Shown piece by piece: positions 19,998 to 28,107 of a stretch of 44,435 nt of DNA. The stretch comes from an uncultured Lachnospiraceae bacterium (GTDB lineage: Bacteria; Bacillota; Clostridia; Lachnospirales; Lachnospiraceae). Both the position numbers and the translations under genes were made by a program. How positions within the stretch are numbered: position 1 is the stretch's first letter; every line of letters starts with the position of its first letter. The notes under the pieces were generated by a model, which ran no database searches, was not told where the DNA came from, and worked only from the letters and a program-made list of their open reading frames with translations. The stretch lies in the NCBI GenBank assembly GCA_900314295.1, contig OMUU01000177.1, positions 1-44,435 of the forward strand, written 5' to 3'.

Positions 19998-20302
19998 GGT
20001 TCAATGCCCTCCTTCATGACAATCGCATCAAAGGGACAAACCTTTGCGCAGATGCCGCAGCCCTTACAGTGCAGATAGTCAAAATCCTGCCTTCTGCCGT
20101 CCCGAAAGGGAATCGCTCCGTCCGGGCAAACCGGACAGCACAGGAGACACTGCTTACAGTTTTCTGCAACATATACAGGTGTATTTGTCCTCCATTCGCC
20201 GGTGTTGAACGCTCTGGAGGTTCCGCCCGCGAAGATCTGCATGCCTTCAGTGAGCCCGCTTGCGGGCGTCTGTTCATTGATTTTTGATATATCGGTACGC
20301 AT
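19994..20302 (-). CDS. porD: 2-oxoacid:ferredoxin oxidoreductase delta subunit (2[4Fe-4S])
   Basis: 102 aa from the ATG at 20302, behind GGAAAGGA. The delta subunit is the ferredoxin-like electron exit of the enzyme. Two cluster motifs are CKQCLLCCPVCPDGAI and CKGCGICAKVCPFDAI. In the first motif a Val sits between Pro and Cys, as in other PorD. A longer reading upstream to 20398 has no ribosome site and is not conserved in feel. It overlaps porA by 4 bp. Confidence 0.93.
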   Translation of the reverse strand: MRTDISKINEQTPASGLTEGMQIFAGGTSRAFNTGEWRTNTPVYVAENCKQCLLCCPVCPDGAIPFRDGRRQDFDYLHCKGCGICAKVCPFDAIVMKEGIEP

Positions 20303-20390
20303 AAGAATCCTTTCCTGAAATCCGTAGCTTATACAGTTTGTGTCGCAATGGATATTATAAGTATTTCGCAGATATGAACGCTGTGCGGGA

Positions 20391-20853
20391 TCAATCACCG
20401 ACCGCTGTAAAGGCGTCTTCCAATGCCTGCATGTTGCCGTCGATGACCTCGGGCTTTTTCGCGAATTTATGCTGAAAGGACTCTCTCATGTTCGCGACAA
20501 AAGAATCCCTGTCCATGACGCGGCTGACGGCAACCGCTGCTGCCAGCATCGGCGTATTCGGGAAGTTCCTTCCGAGCGCCTTTTCTGAGATCGTCCTCGC
20601 GTCAACGGTAACCACTCTGCCCTGATAACCGTGCAGCAGCGGCCGGATCATAAATATTGGAATGTACCCGGATCGGCGTCCGGCTGATGCGGTTAAACGC
20701 GGTGATCGGCGCACCCATCCTCTCCGGTCCGTATTCCGGAAACCCCTGTACATACGCGCCGGTCTTGAAGCAGACATCTGCCAGAAGAAGCGCCGCCGTC
20801 TTGGCGCCCTGGCCGCCCCGACCATGCCATCTGATTTCAACTGTGTTCTTCAT
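20391..20853 (-). pseudogene. porG: Broken 2-oxoacid:ferredoxin oxidoreductase gamma subunit
   Basis: The start (ATG at 20853, after GGAGAGGA) opens [20 protein letters not shown] and continues normally to [10 protein letters not shown]. That frame then stops at about 20602. The rest of the family sequence, [14 protein letters not shown] through NTPMLAAAVAV to EVIDGNMQALEDAF, continues in another frame to 20391. Compared with intact PorG (about 190 aa, e.g. Thermotoga), some 36 residues between the two halves are absent, so a deletion of roughly 105-110 bp also shifted the frame near 20640. Gamma is a required subunit in known four-part enzymes, so the operon may be inactive unless another gamma exists. 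An assembly error is possible but would need a missing block, not one base. Confidence 0.8.
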
Positions 20854-20920
20854 GAAAAGTCCTCTCCGAAACATGTTTGATATTGTTCAACTTGATGTTG
20901 ATTTGCACTCAACTTTTACT

Positions 20921-20948
20921 ATTATACAGAAAACAACAGAATTGTAAA
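20921..20948 (-). promoter_or_regulatory. Promoter of the por operon
   Basis: In minus sense TTTACA (20943-20948), a 16-bp spacer and perfect TATAAT (20921-20926). The leader of about 65 nt contains GTTGA/TCAAC inverted repeats. The -35 flank has an AAACG/CGTTT dyad that could bind a regulator; none is identified. Confidence 0.75.
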
Positions 20949-21071
20949 CGGTTTTCGTTTATCAAACTTCACGAGAGTGATGAAACTATTTCATTATTAC
21001 GGCACAAGAAATGAGCAGCTCGCCGCATCGTACGTCGTATATGTAAGGATATCTGTAAAACGTATGATTGC

Positions 21072-21189
21072 GGCTGCGGCTCACTGTTCGCGTAAACGAG
21101 ATAAAACACGTTGTGCGAGTTTTATCTCGCTATCGCGACGCTCGCCACACACAAATACTTTGCATTTGGCTGTGGCTCACTGTTCGCGT
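21072..21189 (-). repeat. Terminator-associated repeat, copy B
   Basis: In minus sense it starts ACGCGAACAGTGAGC immediately after the U-tract of the terminator at 21190-21227. Hairpin 1 is imperfect; then follow the core GCGAGCGTCGCGATAGCGAG and hairpin 2 (CGAGATAAAAC/GTTTTATCTCG). It closes with a second ACGCGAACAGTGAGCCGCAG, as if a tandem unit had been truncated. Confidence 0.85.
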
Positions 21190-21227
21190 AAAAAAGGACC
21201 TCCGTGCGTCAATCTGCACAAAGGCCC
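21190..21227 (-). terminator. Terminator after the 112-residue orphan protein
   Basis: GGGCCT...GTGC pairs with GCAC...AGGTCC (21196-21227), followed by six U residues. It lies 55 bp after the stop at 21282 and abuts repeat copy B. Confidence 0.8.
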
Positions 21228-21281
21228 CGGTAACAACGTCAAGAAAAAACAGGCATAACCCGTAATATTGCGGAAAACACA

Positions 21282-21620
21282 TCAGCGCTCAAACGCGAAA
21301 TAGACAATCACGGCTTCTGCGTCCCGGTGAATCCAGACACTTGTGTCCTCGCCGTTATCGCCTTCAAGCTTCCCCGGATAGCATCCGTATTCATGCCCCG
21401 GCTTTTCGGCCTTGCCTCTCGCGGGAGCATCCCCGAAGTCTCCTTTCTGAAATCGTGTCACGTAATTAATGATGCTCTGAAATTCGCTGCCGACGAAATA
21501 GATCTCGCGGATACCTGCGGACAGATAAATGGTCTCTCCGTTTATCGTTCCGTAATATGCGGTTCCGTACCCTTTTTTCTTTCCACTGATGTATTCCTTT
21601 AAATCGCTTAATTTCTCCAT
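21282..21620 (-). CDS. Small protein of unknown function
   Basis: 112 aa from the ATG at 21620, with AAAGGAGG 9 bp upstream; the longer reading to 21695 is less likely. It is soluble, with no signal peptide or membrane helix. It has an N-terminal charged helix (MEKLSDLKEYISGKKKG), a beta-rich middle (TAYYGTINGETIYLSAG), and a C-terminal AVIVYFAFE strand. I do not recognise the family. It stands alone with its own terminator, next to repeat elements. Confidence 0.75.
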   Translation of the reverse strand: MEKLSDLKEYISGKKKGYGTAYYGTINGETIYLSAGIREIYFVGSEFQSIINYVTRFQKGDFGDAPARGKAEKPGHEYGCYPGKLEGDNGEDTSVWIHRDAEAVIVYFAFER

Positions 21621-21712
21621 AGAGGGCACCTCCTTTTCACCCATTTTACCGCGGTTCGCGGCAAACGGCAACGTGAAAAGAACCGGAACAGGCATACCAT
21701 CCGCCGCTTACA

Positions 21713-22049
21713 TTACTGTTCACGCGCCACCTAAAACGGCTAAGATATTACAGTACCTTTGCCTGAGCATTACTGGCTGTTAAAAGTTTTATCCGTGAAT
21801 TCTTCAAGAAATGGATTGCGAGGACTTTGCGATGAGCACTTAGCGGGCGCTTGCGGCCGCTTACGTGCGACGCATACAAATCCCTTGGCGAATGAAATGA
21901 GCCTAGTAGATTTGTAGTCTGACGAAGGCGCTTGCGCCTGAGGAGTTCCGCAGCTTCATAAAATCAGGATAAAACTTTGTTACAGCCAGTTTGCGAATGA
22001 CAACAGGACTGTAAAATCCTTGCCGTACATAATTGTGAGTGAACAGTAA
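21713..22049 (+). mobile_element. MITE-like element, repeat family 2 full form
   Basis: The 337-bp segment is bounded by a perfect 11-bp inverted repeat, TTACTGTTCAC (21713-21723) and GTGAACAGTAA (22039-22049). It holds the left and right hairpin arms also found fused in the compact copy at 14611-14706, with some 220-230 bp between them. No transposase or credible ORF is inside, so it would be non-autonomous. Clear target duplications are not visible. Calling it mobile is inference from termini and recurrence. Confidence 0.6.
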
Positions 22050-22362
22050 CCCCAAAGACCATGCGGCACGATCCGAAGCAGGCAAACGATTGCGCTTTTC
22101 TCTCATGTGTATTATGATAACAGCAATATCACCTATCTGGCAAGGGAATAGAGATCATCCAATTGTTGATTTTTCTCATAATCAGAGATTTGTTCTATGC
22201 TTTTATCACCATTTTATACATATCACATCATGATCGCCATATTCTTTCGTACAGCATGCCGGTTCCTGCCGTCATCCACACACGAGGAACAATCCGTACC
22301 TTATTCAGTTTATGATATTGTATATTGCAGAAGTATTTACATGATTAACGAGGTATCCGACT
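22050..22362. other. Intergenic region before the aldo/keto reductase
   Basis: AT-rich sequence with no ORF of note. TATATT and TATGAT boxes around 22310-22325 could be -10 elements for the downstream gene, but no matching -35 is convincing. A CGAGGT site precedes the ATG at 22363. Confidence 0.4.
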
Positions 22363-23229
22363 ATGAATGAAGAATTTAACCCGATTACCATCCCTTCCCT
22401 CTCCCTGAATGACGGGAATAGTATCCCCGTTCTGGGTCTGGGCGTATACAAGACAACAGAGGAAAAAGAAATGCATACCGCCGTGGACGCAGCTTACCGC
22501 TGTGGTTATCGTCTGTTCGACACTGCCTCTGTCTATGGCAACGAAGAGATCCTCGGAAACGCAATCCGGGACCTGGGAATTCCGAGGCAGGACATCTTTC
22601 TCACCTCTAAGGTCTGGAACAATGCACAGCGGCTCGGAGATGTCCCCGGCGCTTTCCATCGAACTATGAACCGGCTGGGAACCGATTACATCGACCTTTA
22701 CCTGATTCACTGGCCCGTCCCGGGTTGTATCCGTCAGACATGGACCGAGCTGATCCATCTGAAGGAGGCCGGTCTTACCCGATCCATCGGTGTAAGCAAT
22801 TTCACTCCGGCCCAGCTCGAATCTCTGGAAAGAGAAACCGGCGTCGTACCGGTTCTGAATCAGATTGAATGCCACCCTCTCTGGCGCCAGAAGGAAACCG
22901 TCGACTACTGCCAGAGCCACGGTATTCAGGTACAGGCCTACGCACCGCTCGCCCGCGGCGCGTATATGGACCGCGAGATCCTGCGCACAATTGGTGCGAG
23001 ATACGGAAAGACGCCAGCGCAGGTCGGTCTGCGCTGGCTGATTCAGCGCGGAATCTCCGCAATTCCAAAATCCGTACATCCCTCCCGTATTGCCGAAAAC
23101 GCCGCAATCTTTGACTTTTCCCTTACAGGCCCGGAAATGACCGCCATCGACGCCATGGATGAATGCCTGCGAACCGCCCATGTTCCCGAGGATCTTATCG
23201 ATACAGAATGGGCAGTCCTGACCGACTGA
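22363..23229 (+). CDS. Aldo/keto reductase, AKR5-like (YvgN/DkgA type)
   Basis: 288 aa. An NADPH-dependent carbonyl reductase of the 2,5-diketo-gluconate/methylglyoxal group. The catalytic residues are in order: Asp and Tyr in LFDTASVYGNE, Lys in FLTSKVWN, and His in LYLIHWPVPG. The C terminus has the usual AIPKSVHPSRIAEN cofactor loop. It is a single gene converging on gpsA. It differs in subgroup from the enzyme at 15.5 kb, so the two are not recent duplicates. The exact substrate is unknown. Confidence 0.93.
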   Translation: MNEEFNPITIPSLSLNDGNSIPVLGLGVYKTTEEKEMHTAVDAAYRCGYRLFDTASVYGNEEILGNAIRDLGIPRQDIFLTSKVWNNAQRLGDVPGAFHRTMNRLGTDYIDLYLIHWPVPGCIRQTWTELIHLKEAGLTRSIGVSNFTPAQLESLERETGVVPVLNQIECHPLWRQKETVDYCQSHGIQVQAYAPLARGAYMDREILRTIGARYGKTPAQVGLRWLIQRGISAIPKSVHPSRIAENAAIFDFSLTGPEMTAIDAMDECLRTAHVPEDLIDTEWAVLTD

Positions 23230-23315
23230 AAGCAACCGGGTCCCCGCATCCGATTCTACCCGCAGCATTGGCGGACAACCATTGTAAGTCCCCCTCCCGG
23301 GGAAGACCGCCTTCC

Positions 23316-23412
23316 AACGAGATAAAACACGCCGCGCGAGTTTTATCTCGCTATCGCGGCGCTCGCTGCAGCCGAATACTTCGTATCCAGCTGCGGCTCA
23401 CTGTTCGCGCGT
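23316..23412 (-). repeat. Terminator-associated repeat, copy C
   Basis: In minus sense it begins GCGCGAACAGTGAGC right after the gpsA terminator. It contains hairpin 1 (GCAGCTGGATAC/GTATTCGGCTGC, paired through G-U wobbles), the core GCGAGCGCCGCGATAGCGAG and hairpin 2. It sits between two convergent genes. Confidence 0.85.
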
Positions 23413-23445
23413 GAAAAGGCCGCCATGCTTAACGCACGGCGGCCT
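23411..23445 (-). terminator. Terminator of gpsA-side operon
   Basis: AGGCCGCC pairs with GGCGGCCT (23417-23445 on the plus strand) around a 13-nt loop, with TTTTC after it in minus sense. It lies 24 bp after the gpsA stop. Confidence 0.8.
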
Positions 23446-23468
23446 CCACTCATTTCAGCTGTATCTTT

Positions 23469-24476
23469 TTATTCGTCCCACTCTTCGATCTCGTCCTTTC
23501 CGTCCCGCTGCATCAGCTCGTTTACACCGTCACGGGCGGATTTTCCCTGAAAGAGCACCTCATTCACTTCGTTCACAATCGGCATGTCGACATGATATTT
23601 TTCTGCGAGCATTTTTCCCGCTTTCGCGGAATAAACGCCCTCGACCACCTGATGTACTTCCTTCATCGCGTCTTCCATGCTGTACCCCTGCCCCATCAGA
23701 TAGCCAGCTCTGCGGTTCCGGCTGTGAAGGCTCGCGCAGGTTACAATCAGGTCCCCGATTCCCGAAAGGCCATAGAGCGTTCTCATATGGATCCCCATCG
23801 CGCTTCCGAGTCTTGCAAGCTCCGCACTTCCTCTCGTGATCAGCGCAGCCTTCGTGTTGTCTCCGTATCCGAGTCCGTCCGCGATTCCCGCGGCAAGAGC
23901 CATCACATTCTTTAATGCCGCGCCAAGCTGAATTCCCTTCATATCTGAGCTTGTATACACACGGAATACCGGCGACATAAATACCGCCTGCACATACTCC
24001 GCAGTTTCCCTGCTGTGCGCTCCGGCAACGATTGCCGTCGGAAGGCCTTTTCCAACCTCCTCTGCATGACTGGGTCCCGAAAGAACAGCAACATTCGCCT
24101 GCGGAATTTCCTGCTCAACAATCTCACTCATCGTCATCAGAGAGCTCTCCTCGATTCCCTTTGCCACACTCACAATCAGTTGCCCCGGCCGCACGAGCGT
24201 GCTCATCTTCTGCGCCGTGCTCCGAACGGCAGGAGACGGTACCGCCAGCACAAGCAGATCCCTTCCGGTGCAGGCCTCTCCAAGATCCGTCGTGTAGCGC
24301 ACAGAATCCGGAAGAACCACACCCGGCAGCTTGTCCGTGTTCTGGTGGTTCTTTTTATACATCTCCGTCTCTTCCTCCCGGTAAGACCAGAGAGTCATCT
24401 CGTGTCCGTTGTTGCATAAAAGCCAGGTAAGTGCCGTGCCCCAGCTTCCCGAACCGATTACACTGATTTTTGCCAT
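23469..24476 (-). CDS. gpsA: Glycerol-3-phosphate dehydrogenase [NAD(P)+]
   Basis: 335 aa from the ATG at 24476, preceded by GGGAGGT. It reduces dihydroxyacetone phosphate to sn-glycerol-3-phosphate, the entry to phospholipid synthesis. The N-terminal dinucleotide fold begins ISVIGSGSWGTALTW. The catalytic region GAALKNVMALAAGIADGLGYGDNTKAALITRG is intact and the length is normal. The pairing with plsY directly upstream makes a membrane-lipid module: GpsA makes the acceptor that PlsY acylates. Confidence 0.97.
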   Translation of the reverse strand: MAKISVIGSGSWGTALTWLLCNNGHEMTLWSYREEETEMYKKNHQNTDKLPGVVLPDSVRYTTDLGEACTGRDLLVLAVPSPAVRSTAQKMSTLVRPGQLIVSVAKGIEESSLMTMSEIVEQEIPQANVAVLSGPSHAEEVGKGLPTAIVAGAHSRETAEYVQAVFMSPVFRVYTSSDMKGIQLGAALKNVMALAAGIADGLGYGDNTKAALITRGSAELARLGSAMGIHMRTLYGLSGIGDLIVTCASLHSRNRRAGYLMGQGYSMEDAMKEVHQVVEGVYSAKAGKMLAEKYHVDMPIVNEVNEVLFQGKSARDGVNELMQRDGKDEIEEWDE

Positions 24477-24559
24477 AAACCCACCTCCCGAATATATGTC
24501 TCTTCCCGCCCGCAAAAATTACAATGAATGTCTTTGTCTGCCCGGCCGAACGTATCCCA

Positions 24560-25219
24560 TCACTTGTCCGACTGATGACGATGGCTCAGATACGTCTTCC
24601 TCTCGCATCCGGCTGCAAGTCTCTTGATATTGCCCCGATGCTGAAACCACGCCAGACCGGTCAGGATCGCAACGATCACGCACATCTCGATAAGCCTGGG
24701 TGACGTCATCGGATAACGCCCCATTGCACTGAATACGCAGAGAAACACAAGGAACTCCGTGGACAGCGACAACGAGCTAAGCGATACATAATGCGTCACA
24801 AAAAAGATGGAGAAAAACAGCACCGTTCCCACCAGGATCATCGGCCAGTCTCCGAAGGCGATCACCATGCCCGCGGTCGCAGCGATTCCCTTGCCCCCTT
24901 TAAAATCCATATAAAACGGATAATCATGTCCGAGGATGACCCCCGCCGCCGTCCAGATCTTAAGGAGCGGAAAAAGTTCGGGATTCGAACTGCGGAAAAT
25001 CAGCCAGGTCAAAACAACCGCAAGGATACACTTGGAAACATCTCCGGCCATCGTCATGAGCCCCGCCTTCGTCCCGAGTGTACGAAGCGCGTTCGTCGTT
25101 CCCGCATTGCCGCTTCCAAGCTTACGGATGTCGACACCATTCGCTTTTCCGATAAAATAAGAGGTCTGAAACAGACCGAAGCCGTATCCGATCAGCAGAC
25201 AGCAAGCCCGTGCAAGCAT
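24560..25219 (-). CDS. plsY: Acyl-phosphate:glycerol-3-phosphate acyltransferase
   Basis: 219 aa. An integral membrane enzyme transferring the acyl group of acyl-phosphate to glycerol-3-phosphate. The three PlsY motifs are seen: GSGNAGTTNALRTLG, DFKGGKGIAAT, and a third region near residues 165-190. There are five or more membrane helices. It starts 3 bp after der, and the order der-plsY-gpsA is common in Firmicutes. Confidence 0.96.
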   Translation of the reverse strand: MLARACCLLIGYGFGLFQTSYFIGKANGVDIRKLGSGNAGTTNALRTLGTKAGLMTMAGDVSKCILAVVLTWLIFRSSNPELFPLLKIWTAAGVILGHDYPFYMDFKGGKGIAATAGMVIAFGDWPMILVGTVLFFSIFFVTHYVSLSSLSLSTEFLVFLCVFSAMGRYPMTSPRLIEMCVIVAILTGLAWFQHRGNIKRLAAGCERKTYLSHRHQSDK

Positions 25220-25222
25220 TTC

Positions 25223-26554
25223 TCAGTTTTCCTCCTTATCCTGCCTCTCCCTGATAATAAAGCGAATCGCGGTTCCCCTGAATCCGAAGGCATCGCGCAC
25301 CCGGTTCTCCAGATATCTCTGATAAGAAAAATGCATCAGCTTCTTCTCGTTCACAAAGATCACGAAGGTCGGCGGCTTAACCGCTACCTGTGTCATATAG
25401 AACACCTTCAGCCTCCGGCCCTTATCTGACGGCGGCTGCTGCATAGCCAGGGCCTCCGTCAGAATATCGTTCAGAACGCCTGTCTGCACGCGAAGCGTCT
25501 GCGAATCCAGAATCTCATCGATGGTATCAAAAAGCTTCGGAAGCCTCTGCCCGGTCTTCGCCGAAATAAAAATAATCTCCGCATAATACGCAAAGGAAAG
25601 GGTATTTCTGACCTTGTCCGTAAATTCCTTTACAGACTTGTCATCCTTCTCAATGGCATCCCACTTGTTCACTGCAACGATCAGGCCCTTGCCTCTCTCG
25701 TGGGCGATTCCCGCGATCTTCGCATCCTGCTCGGTGATTCCCTCTTTCGCATCGATGACGACCACCGCAATATCGCAGCGCTCTACGGCAGAAACGGTCC
25801 GGATGATACTGTACCGTTCCAGATCCTCCTTGATCTTGCTCTTTCTCCGGAGACCCGCCGTATCGATAAAGGTGTAATTCTTCCCATTCCGGGAAATGGC
25901 GGTATCAATGGCGTCTCTCGTGGTTCCCGCGATATCCGACACAATGACCCGGTTGTCTCCGAGCAGCTTATTGATGATGGAGGACTTGCCCACATTCGGC
26001 TTGCCCACCACAGCGATCTTCGGGTTCTCATCGTCCTCATCCGCCTCTGCCCCTTCCGGGAACTTTGTGATTACCGCGTCGAGCAGATCACCCAGTCCCA
26101 GCTTTCCCTCCGCGGAAATCGGGTACGGCTCGCCGATGCCAAGATTATAGAACTCATATACATCCATCTCCTGCGACTTGAAATTGTCTACCTTATTCAC
26201 CGCAAGCACGATCGGCTTCCGGCTTTTGCGCAGCATGGTGGCCACCTGGAAATCCGCATCCGTCAGTCCCTGACGTACATCCGTCATGAAAATGATCACA
26301 TCTGCGGTATCGATGGCAATCATTGCCTGCTCTCTCATCTGCGAAAGGATCACATCGCTGCTGTCCGGCTCGATACCGCCGGTATCAATCATCGTAAACT
26401 CATGGGAAAGCCAGCTCACGTCCGTATAGATCCGATCCCTGGTCACTCCCGGCGTATCCTTCACGATAGAGATTCTCTCTCCCGCCAGAGCATTAAATAA
26501 TGTAGACTTCCCAACATTAGGCCGTCCCACAACTGCTACTATCGGTTTGCTCAT
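25223..26554 (-). CDS. der: Ribosome assembly GTPase Der (EngA)
   Basis: 443 aa from the ATG at 26554 (MSKPIVAVVGRPNVGKST), behind AAAGGAG; an upstream in-frame start at 26632 lacks a ribosome site. There are two tandem GTPase domains with P-loops GRPNVGKST and GKPNVGKSS, each with DT(A/P)G and NKxD motifs. A C-terminal KH-like domain ends the protein. It acts in 50S subunit maturation. Its start lies inside the DUF512 gene end (38-bp overlap), suggesting coupling. Confidence 0.97.
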   Translation of the reverse strand: MSKPIVAVVGRPNVGKSTLFNALAGERISIVKDTPGVTRDRIYTDVSWLSHEFTMIDTGGIEPDSSDVILSQMREQAMIAIDTADVIIFMTDVRQGLTDADFQVATMLRKSRKPIVLAVNKVDNFKSQEMDVYEFYNLGIGEPYPISAEGKLGLGDLLDAVITKFPEGAEADEDDENPKIAVVGKPNVGKSSIINKLLGDNRVIVSDIAGTTRDAIDTAISRNGKNYTFIDTAGLRRKSKIKEDLERYSIIRTVSAVERCDIAVVVIDAKEGITEQDAKIAGIAHERGKGLIVAVNKWDAIEKDDKSVKEFTDKVRNTLSFAYYAEIIFISAKTGQRLPKLFDTIDEILDSQTLRVQTGVLNDILTEALAMQQPPSDKGRRLKVFYMTQVAVKPPTFVIFVNEKKLMHFSYQRYLENRVRDAFGFRGTAIRFIIRERQDKEEN

Positions 26555-27899
26555 ACATCTGTCTCCTTTTATGTATACTGCCCTTCGTCTCTCCGAGAAC
26601 CGCAAGGCAGAAGTCCTTTCCTGCCGGATCAACCACGGTGACGGGAACCTTTAATTCCATTATAACCTGTTCTACCGTGATGTCATCCAGAAAAACATTT
26701 TCCCCGGACCGCAGCATGTTGCACGGAATCAGGAGCTCTTCCCCGAGTTCCCTCCCCTTCAACTGACGGATCAAATCCGTCCCGGTGACGAGCCCGGAAA
26801 CCGTGATTCTCTCACCGAAGAAATCGTTCCGGATCGGGACGATCTGCACGCGCACCTGCGGGTATTTCTCCCGGATCAGTCCGCACATCCTTTGGATGGT
26901 ATCTGCCGGAAGCTTCCCCGTCGCAATCGTGAGATTCCGCACCCGGTCGTCTCCGCTGCGTTTCCTCAGTTCCGCTCTAACCTCTGTTTCCAGAAGCCTC
27001 AGCATACCGACCCCGTTTTCCAGCTGCAGATACCCGTCATACCGTTTCTCCTCCGGAATCTCTCTGCCCGCCAGGAGATACCACTCGTCCGATGCGTGTA
27101 CAAAGTGTACGCCATACTCCGGATACAGCTTCTTCTGCCAGGCTTCGATACGATCGATTACCTCTGCCGCATCCTCTACGCTAAAGGGCTCCAGAGGATA
27201 CAATCCGTCGCGAAACCTGGAAAGCCCTACCGGCACAACCGAAAGGCTCCGAAGCGCAGGCAGATACCCGGTCAGATCACGGATGGTCCGCTCCAGCTCC
27301 TCGCCGTCATTCAGATTCTTGCACAATACAATCTGACCATTCAGCTCGATTCCCGCGTCCGCCAGCCGTCTCACCTTTGGAAAAACATCCCCCGCGAAAC
27401 GATTGTGAAGCATCTTCACTCGCAGCGCAGGATTCGTCGTTTGAAAGGAAATATTTATGGGTTCCATCCGGTAACGGATGATGCGGTCAATATCGTCGTC
27501 ACTCATATTCGTCAAGGTGACATAGTTGCCCTGAAGGAAAGATAGCCTGGAGTCATCATCCTTGAAATAGAGCGTGTCCCGCATTCCCTTCGGCATCTGA
27601 TCGATAAAGCAGAAAACGCAGTGGTTGCTGCAGGACTTGTAATCGTCCATCAGGCCGTTTTCAAACTCTACGCCCAAATCCTCATCCGGGTCCTTCTCAA
27701 TTTCCAGTTCCCATTCCTCCCCGGATTTCTTCCGTATCAGTACCACAATGTAGCTGTCGCTGACCAGAAACCGGTAGTCGAAAATATCCTCAATTTCCTT
27801 TCCATTGATCTTCAGAATCTCATCGCCGGGCTCCATTTCCATCTCCTCGGCAATGCTCCCGGGTTTAATTTTCCTTATAATATGTGCGGTCTTTCCCAT
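26517..27899 (-). CDS. DUF512 family PDZ/radical-SAM-like protein
   Basis: 460 aa. An N-terminal PDZ-like domain (residues about 1-75) contains GSIAEEMEMEPGDEILKINGK. Next comes a radical-SAM-type cluster motif CSNHCVFC with FIDQMPKGMRDTLYFKDDD, then the DUF512 domain in the C-terminal half. The family is widespread in Clostridia and usually next to der; its reaction is not established to my knowledge. The C-terminal tail of about 15 residues is Ser/Thr/Gln-rich. It is the first gene of the der-plsY-gpsA run, with its own promoter. Confidence 0.93.
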   Translation of the reverse strand: MGKTAHIIRKIKPGSIAEEMEMEPGDEILKINGKEIEDIFDYRFLVSDSYIVVLIRKKSGEEWELEIEKDPDEDLGVEFENGLMDDYKSCSNHCVFCFIDQMPKGMRDTLYFKDDDSRLSFLQGNYVTLTNMSDDDIDRIIRYRMEPINISFQTTNPALRVKMLHNRFAGDVFPKVRRLADAGIELNGQIVLCKNLNDGEELERTIRDLTGYLPALRSLSVVPVGLSRFRDGLYPLEPFSVEDAAEVIDRIEAWQKKLYPEYGVHFVHASDEWYLLAGREIPEEKRYDGYLQLENGVGMLRLLETEVRAELRKRSGDDRVRNLTIATGKLPADTIQRMCGLIREKYPQVRVQIVPIRNDFFGERITVSGLVTGTDLIRQLKGRELGEELLIPCNMLRSGENVFLDDITVEQVIMELKVPVTVVDPAGKDFCLAVLGETKGSIHKRRQMYEQTDSSSCGTA

Positions 27900-27924
27900 T
27901 TTTCATCCTCCGATCATCCTACAA

Positions 27925-27953
27925 ATCATAACAAATCCGTTCTGAAAAAGCAA
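27925..27953 (-). promoter_or_regulatory. Promoter of the DUF512-der-plsY-gpsA genes
   Basis: TTGCTT (27948-27953), 17 bp, TATGAT (27925-27930) in minus sense. It is close to consensus and 26 bp before the DUF512 start. It is back-to-back with the prs promoter. Confidence 0.7.
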
Positions 27954-27973
27954 CTTGACGGCAGAAGCAGGCA

Positions 27974-28002
27974 TTGACACCCCATTTCTTCAATGCTAAG
28001 AT
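27974..28002 (+). promoter_or_regulatory. Promoter of prs
   Basis: Perfect TTGACA (27974-27979), 17 bp, TAAGAT (27997-28002). The leader is about 100 nt and could carry control, but I see no PurR-box-like pair or riboswitch. Confidence 0.8.
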
Positions 28003-28107
28003 GTGTCGTGTACGCCCGTATGAATCCATTATCCGCTATGGCGGAGCTGCTTTTCCGCGGATTTTACCGGGCATCCCGTTGAAAAAAATATCATACCGGA
28101 GGCTTTC

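Noticed and set aside
18753-20078. Plus-strand 441-codon open frame
   Set aside because: Antisense to porA; the porA frame carries all the conserved motifs.
20875-21000. CcpA cre or Rex operator at the por promoter
   Set aside because: The AAACG/CGTTT dyad does not fit either consensus well enough to name the regulator.
21903-22106. Minus-strand 67-codon frame
   Set aside because: It is largely the translation of the right end of the MITE-like element (hairpin and terminal repeat); no ribosome site and no domain.
22345-23268. Minus-strand 307-codon open frame
   Set aside because: Antisense to the aldo/keto reductase at 22363-23229, whose catalytic residues are all in place.
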